Positions 1 through 6,608 of a stretch of 11,254 bases of DNA are shown here, piece by piece. Each line of letters opens with the position of its first letter. Position 1 is the first letter of the stretch. The notes below the pieces were generated by a model. That model searched no databases. It worked only from the letters and a program-made list of their open reading frames with translations, and was not told where the DNA came from. The DNA is from an uncultured Chloroflexota bacterium. Its GTDB lineage: Bacteria > Chloroflexota > Dehalococcoidia > UBA3495. The position numbers were made by a program, and so were the translations under genes. The stretch spans positions 1 through 11,254 of the forward strand of contig CAJXEF010000061.1 in assembly GCA_913052545.1 (NCBI GenBank). Reading direction: 5' to 3'.

Positions 1-1017
1 GGTTTAGATTCCATGATTATCGGTGAGCGACAAGTACTCGGGCAAGTCAGAAATGCATTCAGCGTCGCTACGGCAGAAGGTTATTCAAAAGGACCCTTGT
101 CCCGTTTATTTCACCAAGCCTTAAGAGTTGGCAGAAGAGTACACAGGGAAACAGAAATCAGTAAGCATTCTCGATCAGTAAGTCAAGCCGCAGTAGAACT
201 GGCCAGGGGAATCTGTGGCGATTTATCTGAAAGTCGAATATTAGTTATAGGAGCCGGGGACGCCGGGCAGCTCGTGGCGAAAGCTCTCCACGATGCCGGA
301 GTGAAGAAAGCTACTGTTACTAACCGAACTCAATGGAGATCTGAACAACTTGCCCACGAGTTAGGAGGAGTTTCCGCTCCTTTTGAAGAGCTTCCAAATC
401 AAGTTTCTGAAGCTGATGTAATAATCAGTTCGAGTGGATCACCGGGTTATTTATTAGATAAAGCCATGGTTAGTAATGCTATCCAGAATCGGATAGGTCA
501 ACCTCTTCTTATAGTCGATATAGCAGTACCACGGGACGTTGATCCAGACATCCAAGAACTCGAAGGAGTAAATCTATATGATATAGATTCACTTCAATCG
601 GTATCGGAAACAGATGAACTGACTCTACAACAATCCATCGAAACTGCTAATGTGATAGTTGCTGAGGAGACTCGCCGCTTTTCAGCTTGGTGGGAACAGC
701 TAGATGCGTTGCCTATTATTACAAATCTCCGTCAGAACGCAGATTATGTTCGACGACAAGAAATATCCAAAACCCTCGACTATTTAGCGAAAGATTACAC
801 AGAATCTGAAAGGGCACACCTAGAAGGCCGCCTAGATGCCCTAACGTCAGCAATAGTAAAAAAACTCCTTCACCAACCTACCGCATATCTTAGAGACCTC
901 AAAAATCCTTCCGAACTCGAATTGGTAAAGAAGATCTTCACGGTGGCGGAACACCGAAGCAACTCTACCAGGCGCCACAGCAACATACCCGGAAACGATC
1001 AAGAACTCCATGACTAA
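1..1017 (+). CDS. hemA: Glutamyl-tRNA reductase, 5'-truncated by the window edge
   Basis: Reduces glutamyl-tRNA(Glu) with NADPH to glutamate-1-semialdehyde, the first committed step of the C5 route to tetrapyrroles; cytoplasmic. The reading frame is open from base 1 (GLDSMIIGE), which matches the family motif GLDSMxxGE found roughly 100 residues into the protein. The N-terminal catalytic domain with the nucleophilic Cys is therefore outside the window, and the ATG at position 13 is internal, not the start. Visible are the Rossmann glycine motif GAGDAG (bases 250-267), TNRT just after it, the VDIAVPRDVDP segment typical of the NADPH domain, and a helical C-terminal dimerisation domain. The stop overlaps the hemC start by 8 nt, suggesting translational coupling. 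About 338 residues are present. Identification is secure; the true start cannot be given. Confidence 0.96.
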   Translation, partial: GLDSMIIGERQVLGQVRNAFSVATAEGYSKGPLSRLFHQALRVGRRVHRETEISKHSRSVSQAAVELARGICGDLSESRILVIGAGDAGQLVAKALHDAGVKKATVTNRTQWRSEQLAHELGGVSAPFEELPNQVSEADVIISSSGSPGYLLDKAMVSNAIQNRIGQPLLIVDIAVPRDVDPDIQELEGVNLYDIDSLQSVSETDELTLQQSIETANVIVAEETRRFSAWWEQLDALPIITNLRQNADYVRRQEISKTLDYLAKDYTESERAHLEGRLDALTSAIVKKLLHQPTAYLRDLKNPSELELVKKIFTVAEHRSNSTRRHSNIPGNDQELHD

Positions 1018-1933
1018 TACAGAAATCAAAGTTGGCACTAGAGGTAGTTCCCTGGCATTACGCCAAACCGATCTGGTGGTAACCCAACTTCAATCCTATT
1101 TCCCTAAATTGACTTTCCAAATTGTAATAATAAGAACGCACGGAGATTCAAATCCCACAGCACCCTTAACAGGACTAGGACTAGGTGTTTTTGTCAAAGA
1201 GATCGAACAACTATTAATCTCCCAAGACCTAGATATGGCGGTACATAGTCTGAAAGACCTACCCACCTTGCTACCGGAAGGATTAGGAATAGGAGCTATA
1301 TTAGATAGGGAAGATCCTCGGGATGTATTAATTAACCGGTGGCATTGCACATTCGATGACCTACCTGACGGTGCAAGAATAGGCACCAGTAGCCCTCGCA
1401 GAGTCGCCCAAATCAAGGAATCTAATCCCTTACTTAATGTCCTCCCTATTAGAGGAAATGTGGAGACCCGACTTTCAAAGTCGAATAGCGATGACTACGA
1501 TGGGGTGATTTTAGCCGCAGCTGGCCTGCAACGTTTGGGGCTAGATAACCAAATATCCGAATATCTACCGCTCAAGAAGTTTGTTCCCCCTCCGGGGCAA
1601 GGTGTATTAGCAGTAGAGATCAGAAACGACAATGCCGATATCAAACGCATATTATCTCACATTCATGAGCCACTCATATCTGCCGCCACCACATCAGAGC
1701 GTTTGTTTCTTGAATTGCTTGGAGGGGGATGCCAATTACCAGTAGGTGCTTATGCACAATCATCAGGCGAAGATTTGGTTCTAGATGTGTTTATGTCAAC
1801 TAGCGACGGGGACGCAATATTTCGAGGGAATCAATCCGGACCTGGAAACCGACCCGCAGATTTAGCTCGTGCGGCATATTCAGATCTATTAGAACATGCT
1901 GATACTAAATTAATTTCCGCTTTAACTATCTAG
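1010..1933 (+). CDS. hemC: Porphobilinogen deaminase (hydroxymethylbilane synthase)
   Basis: Polymerises four porphobilinogen molecules into hydroxymethylbilane; cytoplasmic. It is 307 residues, the usual family length. Seen in order: GTRGSxLA at residues 9-16, HSLKDLP at 79-85 with the catalytic Asp83, the arginine-rich substrate site SSPRR at 127-131, IRGN at 147-150, PPPGQG at 193-198, and GGGCQLP at 238-244, where Cys241 should carry the dipyrromethane cofactor. All key residues are intact. The ATG lies inside the last codons of hemA (8-nt overlap), so it is probably translated by ribosomes leaving hemA. The product feeds directly into the HemD half of the next gene. A short hairpin and a likely new promoter follow the stop codon. 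Confidence 0.97.
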   Translation: MTNTEIKVGTRGSSLALRQTDLVVTQLQSYFPKLTFQIVIIRTHGDSNPTAPLTGLGLGVFVKEIEQLLISQDLDMAVHSLKDLPTLLPEGLGIGAILDREDPRDVLINRWHCTFDDLPDGARIGTSSPRRVAQIKESNPLLNVLPIRGNVETRLSKSNSDDYDGVILAAAGLQRLGLDNQISEYLPLKKFVPPPGQGVLAVEIRNDNADIKRILSHIHEPLISAATTSERLFLELLGGGCQLPVGAYAQSSGEDLVLDVFMSTSDGDAIFRGNQSGPGNRPADLARAAYSDLLEHADTKLISALTI

Positions 1934-1941
1934 GATAGATA

Positions 1942-1960
1942 ATCCAATTTAAAATTGGGT
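1942..1960 (+). other. Short hairpin after hemC (possible weak terminator)
   Basis: ATCCAAT (1942-1948) pairs with ATTGGGT (1954-1960), 7 bp with one T-G wobble, around a TTAAA loop. It lies 8 nt after the hemC stop. The stem is AT-rich and the downstream T content is scattered, so at best it is a leaky terminator. It could also be a simple mRNA 3' end stabiliser or chance. Confidence 0.3.
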
Positions 1961-1990
1961 TTGAGATTACCATTTTCTTTGCGCTATTAT
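1961..1990 (+). promoter_or_regulatory. Sigma-70-type promoter candidate for cobA-hemD
   Basis: TTGAGA (1961-1966, 5 of 6 to consensus) and TATTAT (1985-1990, 5 of 6) are separated by 18 nt. Transcription would begin near 1997, leaving a leader of about 30 nt before the TTG start at 2026. It sits directly behind the hemC 3' hairpin, so the downstream tetrapyrrole genes may have their own transcript as well as read-through from hemA-hemC. Evidence is by sequence match only. Confidence 0.5.
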
Positions 1991-2025
1991 TGTCATAAGA
2001 AACTTAAACTTGATGGACTAATATT

Positions 2026-3564
2026 TTGCTAGGTAGAGTTTTTTTAATCGGAGCGGGACCAGGTGATCCTGAACTCATTACCGTGAAAGGGCTTCGTTAT
2101 CTGAAATTAGCTGACACGGTAGTTTATGACAGGTTAATGGACCCTTCGCTATTAGAGTTAGCGGCCAAGTCAGCCGAATCTATATTTGTCGGTAAAGAGA
2201 GAGGGAGACAAGCCTTAACCCAAGACCAGATTAACGAATTATTGGTTTCCCAAGCAAACCAAGGGAAAACAGTAGTACGGTTGAAAGGCGGAGATCCATT
2301 CGTTTTTGGCAGAGGTGGCGAAGAAGCTATATACCTGTCCGAACATGATATTCCTTTCGAGATAGTACCCGGTATTACGTCGGCCATAGCTGCTGCTGCA
2401 TATGCCGGTATCCCAGTAACCCACCGAGGTATCTCAACCCTGTTCACCGTTGTTAGTGGAAGTGAAGATCCCTCCAAACCTGAATCAACTGTGCCCTGGA
2501 ACGTATTAGCACATACTGGGGGTACTCTGGTAATACTAATGGGTTGGACTTCATTAACATCGATATTGGAAACCCTTAAGAGTGAGGGAATGCCCAGTGA
2601 TACCCCGGTAGAATTAATTCAGTGGGGTACTTGGAAAAAACAACAGACAGTCTCCGGGAATATATCTAACATAATGGACCAAGGGAGATCCGCCGGTTTA
2701 AGTGCGCCCATTATTGCGGTCGTAGGACCAGTTGCTTCGTTGAAGAAACAAATCGAATGGTTTGGCATAAAAGACGTCGAAGGGAAAAGGGTTCTCATAA
2801 CACGATCTAGAACCCAAGTCTCCAAGTTAAGAGAACAATTAGAGGAAATAGGGGCTGATCCAATAGAACTCCCTTCCATTGAAATTGCTCCCCTCCAGGA
2901 CTATAGCAACCTAGACAGGGCCTTATCAGACGGCGTCAGTCTAGAGACAAGATGGGTAATATTTTCCAGTACCAACGCTGTTGAATCCGTATTTTCCAGG
3001 TTGGAAGCACTCGGATTAGATTCCCGTGTATTTGCAAATGCAACTATTGCAGCTATCGGGCCAGCAACAGCTCTTGAATTAAAGAACCGAGGGATTAAAC
3101 CTGATTTTATACCAACCTCTTCGCCTTCTGAATCCGTCCTACAAGAATTGTCACAGTACCAGTGGCAAGGCGTACCGGTACTACTACCCATATCAGATAT
3201 AGGTAGAGAGGTCTTATCAGAGGGGCTCACGAAAATGGGAGCCACAGTCACAAGACTTCCAGCCTACCGTACTGTAATCCCGGATCATATATCAGAAACA
3301 GCTAAACAATTGATTCAAGACGGAATCGATGTAGTAACGTTCACTAGCTCTTCAACTGTAAGAAACCTGGTAACTTTACTGGGTGAAGACAGTACACAAT
3401 TATCCTCTAGTCTGATAGCATGCATCGGTCCTGTAACCGCTAAGACGGCTGAAGAAATGGGGCTTCGTGTCGACTTAGTAGCAGAAAATGCCACTGTTGA
3501 GAGTCTGGTGGCATCATTAGACAGATATTGGAAAAGCCAAGTAAACTCTCGGCATCAGCCTTAA
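2026..3564 (+). CDS. cobA-hemD: Fused uroporphyrinogen III C-methyltransferase / uroporphyrinogen III synthase
   Basis: Bifunctional 512-residue protein. Residues 1-245 are SUMT: SAM-binding GAGPGDPELITVKG (9-22), VVRLKGGDPFVFGRGGEE (83-100), VPGITSA (114-120) and IPVTHRG (129-135). It methylates uroporphyrinogen III at C2 and C7 to give precorrin-2. Residues about 253-505 are HemD, which closes and inverts ring D of hydroxymethylbilane: KRVLITR (254-260), FSSTNAVE (313-320), the conserved Tyr in AYRT (413-416), FTSSSTVRNL (439-448) and IGPVTAKTAEEMGL (467-480). Each half is full length, so this is a true fusion with no frameshift. The TTG start at 2026 puts the SUMT beta-strand at the N-terminus as expected; an in-frame TGA at 2011 blocks extension. 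The Shine-Dalgarno is poor (GGA at 2015-2017), so the exact start is less certain than the function. The fusion is known in several bacterial groups, including clostridia and Chloroflexota. Confidence 0.95.
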   Translation: MLGRVFLIGAGPGDPELITVKGLRYLKLADTVVYDRLMDPSLLELAAKSAESIFVGKERGRQALTQDQINELLVSQANQGKTVVRLKGGDPFVFGRGGEEAIYLSEHDIPFEIVPGITSAIAAAAYAGIPVTHRGISTLFTVVSGSEDPSKPESTVPWNVLAHTGGTLVILMGWTSLTSILETLKSEGMPSDTPVELIQWGTWKKQQTVSGNISNIMDQGRSAGLSAPIIAVVGPVASLKKQIEWFGIKDVEGKRVLITRSRTQVSKLREQLEEIGADPIELPSIEIAPLQDYSNLDRALSDGVSLETRWVIFSSTNAVESVFSRLEALGLDSRVFANATIAAIGPATALELKNRGIKPDFIPTSSPSESVLQELSQYQWQGVPVLLPISDIGREVLSEGLTKMGATVTRLPAYRTVIPDHISETAKQLIQDGIDVVTFTSSSTVRNLVTLLGEDSTQLSSSLIACIGPVTAKTAEEMGLRVDLVAENATVESLVASLDRYWKSQVNSRHQP

Positions 3565-3576
3565 AAATACAATGTG

Positions 3577-3603
3577 TGCTGCAACTACTGCAGCGAGCTT
3601 TTT
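3577..3603 (+). terminator. Hairpin plus T-run between cobA-hemD and hemB (weak terminator or attenuator)
   Basis: GCTGCA (3578-3583) and TGCAGC (3589-3594) form a perfect 6-bp stem with loop ACTAC, extendable by a T-G wobble. After a 4-nt gap comes TTTTT (3599-3603). It lies just before the hemB Shine-Dalgarno, so full termination would silence hemB and hemL; partial attenuation or mRNA processing is more plausible. The gap between stem and T-run weakens the terminator reading. Confidence 0.3.
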
Positions 3604-3610
3604 CATAAGC

Positions 3611-3614
3611 GAGG
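3611..3614 (+). promoter_or_regulatory. Shine-Dalgarno that fixes the hemB start
   Basis: GAGG lies 5 nt before the ATG at 3620. The alternative in-frame ATG at 3572 has no ribosome site in front and would add 16 residues unlike the family N-terminus, so 3620 is preferred. Confidence 0.75.
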
Positions 3615-3619
3615 TTTTT

Positions 3620-4603
3620 ATGGTTAGCTTTCCTGCAATGCGTCTCAGGAGAATTAGAGAGCTCGAATCGATTAGGAAACTTACTCGGGAGACTAGACTA
3701 TCTTCATCGAATTTCATATATCCACTTTTCGTTTCTCACGGAACAGGCATCAAGGAACCTATTGAACCGATGCCCGGTTGTTACCACATGTCGTTGGATC
3801 TTCTAGCCGAAGAGGTCGGCGAGATTACGAATCTAGGGATCCCTGGAGTCCTATTGTTTGGCCTACCAGCTGAAAAGGACCCGACAGGTACTGGAGCCTA
3901 TGATCCTGAAGGTATAATCCAAGAAGCTATAAAGGTGATTAAAAAAGCCACTCCCGATCTCCTAGTTGTCACGGACGTGTGTTTATGCGAGTACACCGAC
4001 CATGGCCACTGCGGCGTTATAGACAAAGGCAAAGTTGATAATGATCAAACTTTAGAATTACTGGCCCGTAGCGCCTTATCGCATGTTGAAGCGGGAGCCG
4101 ATTTAGTAGCACCATCAGCTATGATGGACGGCCAAGTAAGAGCAATCAGAGAAACCCTAGACAATGCCGGTGAGCCTACGATACCGATAATGGGTTACGC
4201 TGCTAAGTACGCTTCATCATTCTATGGTCCGTTTAGAGTAGCCGCAGACTCTACTCCTCAATTCGGGGACAGACGTAGTTACCAAATGGACCCAGCTAAT
4301 AGCAGAATGGCTATGAGGGAAATAGAGACCGATATTGCAGAAGGCGCAGATATAGTAATGGTTAAACCTGCTTTGGCTTACCTAGATGTCATCAGACAAG
4401 CTAGAGATAAGTTTGACTACCCCTTAGCGGCTTACAACGTAAGCGGCGAATTTTCCTTAGTCAAAGCGGCTGCAGAGAAAGGTTGGGTAGATGAAAAACC
4501 CATTACAATGGAACTTCTTACTGCCATACGACGAGCCGGAGCCGATATTATTATTTCCTACCATGCTAAGGAGGTAGCCAGTTGGCTTCAGGGCCAAGAA
4601 TAA
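3620..4603 (+). CDS. hemB: Delta-aminolevulinic acid dehydratase (porphobilinogen synthase)
   Basis: Condenses two molecules of 5-aminolevulinate into porphobilinogen; cytoplasmic, normally an octamer. From the chosen start the protein is 327 residues, the usual length. It begins with the typical arm (MRLRRIRE) and carries the zinc-type metal site DVCLCEYTDHGHC with Cys121, Cys123 and Cys131, PSAMMDGQV (165-173), the two Schiff-base lysines Lys196 (GYAAKYASSFYGPFR) and Lys249 (MVKPALAYLD), and the C-terminal YNVSGE segment. The three cysteines point to a zinc-dependent enzyme rather than a magnesium-only one. It lies 55 nt after cobA-hemD and 6 nt before hemL, so hemB and hemL are almost certainly cotranscribed. 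Its substrate is made by hemA and hemL and its product is used by hemC. Confidence 0.97.
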   Translation: MVSFPAMRLRRIRELESIRKLTRETRLSSSNFIYPLFVSHGTGIKEPIEPMPGCYHMSLDLLAEEVGEITNLGIPGVLLFGLPAEKDPTGTGAYDPEGIIQEAIKVIKKATPDLLVVTDVCLCEYTDHGHCGVIDKGKVDNDQTLELLARSALSHVEAGADLVAPSAMMDGQVRAIRETLDNAGEPTIPIMGYAAKYASSFYGPFRVAADSTPQFGDRRSYQMDPANSRMAMREIETDIAEGADIVMVKPALAYLDVIRQARDKFDYPLAAYNVSGEFSLVKAAAEKGWVDEKPITMELLTAIRRAGADIIISYHAKEVASWLQGQE

Positions 4604-4609
4604 CCATAT

Positions 4610-5893
4610 ATGAATCAAACTAAATCGGAACAGCTTTTTATAGAAGCCCAAAAATACATTCCTGGTGGAGTCAATAGTCCTGTACGGTCTTTCCGAGCTG
4701 TAGGTGGTACCCCTCCGTTCATCGCTCGTGGCCATGGTAGTCATGTTTGGGATGTAGACGGAAACGAATACATAGATTTCCTAGGGTCATGGGGACCATT
4801 GATATTGGGGCACGCTAACCCTAACGTCGTTGAAGCTCTAAAAAGAGCATCTGAAGAAGGAACCAGTTTTGGTGCCCCTGTAGAATTAGAGGTCGAGCTA
4901 GCCAAAATGATCTGTCAAGCCATACCCTCTATAGAAAAAGTACGCCTCGTAAATTCGGGGACCGAAGCCTGTATGAGCGCTTTAAGGCTTGCTCGGGCCT
5001 TTACAGGACGTTCGAAAATCGTCAAGTTCGCGGGATGTTACCACGGCCATGCAGATGGACTACTAGTTAAAGCTGGTTCAGGGGCAATGACCCACGGCAT
5101 ACCAACCAGTGCCGGTGTTCCCGAATCATATGCACAAGAAACATTAGTAGCAGACTATAACGACATTAACTCTGTTTCTGCCCTTTTCGCGTCGCATCCA
5201 GATAATATCGCTGCAGTGATAGTTGAACCAGTGGCAGGTAACATGGGAGTTGTTCCTCCTGCAGATGGCTTCTTAGAATCTTTGCGGCAAATGACCACTA
5301 AAAATGGAGCTCTTCTCATTTTCGACGAAGTGATTACCGGATTTAGAGTCGCACCTGGAGGAGCCCAACAACTATTCTCAATTAAGCCAGACATAACTTG
5401 CCTTGGAAAGGTTATAGGTGGAGGATTGCCAGTCGGAGCATATGGAGGAAATACAGCCATTATGGAAATGGTTGCTCCTTTAGGTCCAATGTATCAGGCC
5501 GGTACGTTATCAGGTAACCCTTTAGCTGTAACAGCCGGAGTGGCTACATTACAAGAATTGCAAAAATCAAATACTTACCCAGACTTGGAAAGTAAAAGTG
5601 ATCGCTTGGTAAAAGGCCTGACTGAGGCTTTTAATGCTAAACAAATACCATCTACTATTAACAGAGTAGGTTCCATGCTAACTGGTTTCTTTGCAGAGGG
5701 TCCCATTGATTCCCTAAAGGCAGTTGAGAAAGCGGACTCAGAACTTTATGGACGTTATTTCCATGCTCTGCTTCAGGAAGGGGTTTACATTGCTCCTTCC
5801 CAGTTTGAAGCGGGGTTCGTTTCAGTTTCCCATTCTACTCAGGATATCGACCGTACCATAGACAGGGTTTCTGACGCCCTTAGAAAACTATAA
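4610..5893 (+). CDS. hemL: Glutamate-1-semialdehyde 2,1-aminomutase
   Basis: PLP enzyme that transfers the amino group within glutamate-1-semialdehyde (the HemA product) to give 5-aminolevulinate, the HemB substrate; cytoplasmic dimer. It is 427 residues, normal for the family and with the class III aminotransferase layout: PGGVNSPVR (18-26) specific to GSA aminomutases, SGTEACMSA (116-124) binding PLP phosphate, YHGH (144-147), the PLP-pyridine aspartate in FDEV (238-241), and the Schiff-base Lys267 in [17 protein letters not shown]. All essential residues are present. It begins 6 nt after hemB with only a weak ribosome site inside the hemB end, suggesting coupling. It is the last gene of the tetrapyrrole cluster; a strong terminator follows 14 nt after the stop. 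Confidence 0.97.
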   Translation: MNQTKSEQLFIEAQKYIPGGVNSPVRSFRAVGGTPPFIARGHGSHVWDVDGNEYIDFLGSWGPLILGHANPNVVEALKRASEEGTSFGAPVELEVELAKMICQAIPSIEKVRLVNSGTEACMSALRLARAFTGRSKIVKFAGCYHGHADGLLVKAGSGAMTHGIPTSAGVPESYAQETLVADYNDINSVSALFASHPDNIAAVIVEPVAGNMGVVPPADGFLESLRQMTTKNGALLIFDEVITGFRVAPGGAQQLFSIKPDITCLGKVIGGGLPVGAYGGNTAIMEMVAPLGPMYQAGTLSGNPLAVTAGVATLQELQKSNTYPDLESKSDRLVKGLTEAFNAKQIPSTINRVGSMLTGFFAEGPIDSLKAVEKADSELYGRYFHALLQEGVYIAPSQFEAGFVSVSHSTQDIDRTIDRVSDALRKL

Positions 5894-5906
5894 TAATATT
5901 ATTCAC

Positions 5907-5954
5907 AGCAATAACAAAATGGGCGGATTGAAACCCGCCCATTTTATTATTGCT
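5907..5954. terminator. Strong bidirectional intrinsic terminator between hemL and sodN
   Basis: Positions 5916-5926 (AAAATGGGCGG) and 5935-5945 (CCGCCCATTTT) pair perfectly over 11 bp around an 8-nt loop. After one C/A mismatch, AGCAATAA (5907-5914) and TTATTGCT (5947-5954) add 8 more pairs. The GC-rich core flanked by A tracts on one side and T tracts on the other makes it work in both directions. It serves the converging hemL (+) and sodN (-) transcripts. Confidence 0.9.
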
Positions 5955-5974
5955 AATTAACGGTTAGAAATTTG

Positions 5975-6448
5975 TTAGGCCCCATACCTGGCTGCAGCAT
6001 TAGGATCACTGTACTCAACGCCTTTAGTTGCCCAGAAAGCGGTTGCAATAGTATCAACCGTTGCAACTAACTCTTCGCAAGCGGCCATATCGACATTCTG
6101 CTTGCAGCGACCAGCTAATTTTAACGCTTGATTAAAGCTGCCATGCAGATCAAATCCGTCAGGGAGGTTTGGCCAAGCGTAATCAGCCCAGAGTATTCGG
6201 AGCTCATTCTTGCATACTTCCGCGTGCTCTTCTTTAACTGTTACGTAGCGCCCAAATGTATTTGCGAAAGCTTGATGGGCTGCCATATCGGCACCCGGAG
6301 CCGGATGTTCCAGATTCTGGATCCTTAGCACCATCTTCTGAACAGTTTGAGCAGCAATTTTCGCGCTCACGGGATCATATATTCCACAAGGTATATCACA
6401 ATGTGCTTCTACTGTCGGGATCTTTAGCCATGCGAACGGATTAAACAT
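5975..6448 (-). CDS. sodN: Nickel superoxide dismutase precursor
   Basis: Dismutates superoxide to O2 and H2O2 using nickel; active as a hexamer in the cytoplasm. The 157-residue precursor has a 15-residue leader ending VEA, then the nickel hook HCDIPCGIYDP (16-26). In mature numbering, His1, Cys2, Asp3, Pro5, Cys6, Gly7 and Tyr9 are all intact. The leader must be cut off by a SodX-type protease so that His1 becomes the free N-terminus. The mature form of about 142 residues is longer than the Streptomyces enzyme and closer to marine cyanobacterial forms. The frame can extend 36 residues upstream to 6556, but that ATG lies in the likely promoter and the family leader fits the Met at 6448. It is a single gene on the minus strand, converging with hemL and diverging from ilvD. 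No sodX-like gene is in the window. Confidence 0.95.
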   Translation of the reverse strand: MFNPFAWLKIPTVEAHCDIPCGIYDPVSAKIAAQTVQKMVLRIQNLEHPAPGADMAAHQAFANTFGRYVTVKEEHAEVCKNELRILWADYAWPNLPDGFDLHGSFNQALKLAGRCKQNVDMAACEELVATVDTIATAFWATKGVEYSDPNAAARYGA

Positions 6449-6459
6449 TCCTTCCCATT

Positions 6460-6464
6460 CTCCT
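6460..6464 (-). promoter_or_regulatory. Shine-Dalgarno supporting the sodN start
   Basis: AGGAG on the minus strand lies 11 nt before the ATG at 6448, a little far; a second purine stretch, GGGAAGGA, abuts the ATG. Together they support starting at 6448 rather than at the upstream Met. Confidence 0.55.
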
Positions 6465-6533
6465 AAATTCCAATTTGAACGGCCCCAGATTACAAGAAAA
6501 AAGAATATGGTGCAAGTCTTTTCGCAAGTTAGC

Positions 6534-6562
6534 TTGTAACGGCATAGAGCTAACATTATAAT
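6534..6562 (+). promoter_or_regulatory. Sigma-70-type promoter for ilvD
   Basis: TTGTAA (6534-6539) and a perfect TATAAT (6557-6562) are separated by exactly 17 nt, the optimal spacing. Transcription would start near 6569, about 40 nt before the TTG start of ilvD. An inverted repeat CAAG-N4-CTTG (6525-6536) overlaps the -35 box, and a direct repeat GCAAGT (6512-6517 and 6524-6529) lies just upstream. Either could be an operator, but no regulator is identified. Confidence 0.65.
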
Positions 6563-6583
6563 AATGCCCGCTTACACGCTATA
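6555..6583 (-). promoter_or_regulatory. Possible sodN promoter sharing the ilvD -10 box
   Basis: ATTATAAT (6555-6562) equals its own reverse complement, so a perfect TATAAT also reads on the minus strand (6560-6555). The matching -35 position (6583-6578, TATAGC) is poor. Use of this promoter would give sodN a leader of about 100 nt. A second minus-strand candidate, TTGCAC-N17-TAATCT, lies closer to sodN but has a weak -10 box. Confidence 0.35.
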
Positions 6584-6608
6584 GGAATGTACAGAGCAGG
6601 AGGGGAAC

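Noticed and set aside
3572..3619. Upstream ATG extending hemB by 16 residues
   Set aside because: It has no ribosome site and encodes an N-terminus unlike the family; the stretch also holds the GCTGCA hairpin. The ATG at 3620 has GAGG at proper spacing.
5907..5954. Long inverted repeat considered as a mobile-element end or attachment site
   Set aside because: Its position between converging genes, GC core and flanking A/T tracts fit a bidirectional terminator; no transposase or duplicate copy is present.
6128..6444. Plus-strand short frames opposite sodN (6128-6328 and 6256-6444)
   Set aside because: They mirror the conserved NiSOD coding sequence and have no convincing ribosome sites or motifs.
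6449..6556. A 36-residue N-terminal extension of sodN containing a hydrophobic segment, which might suggest a membrane or export signal
   Set aside because: NiSOD needs a short leader ending right before His-Cys; the Met at 6448 gives exactly that, with purine-rich ribosome sites. The upstream ATG lies inside a TATAAT box.
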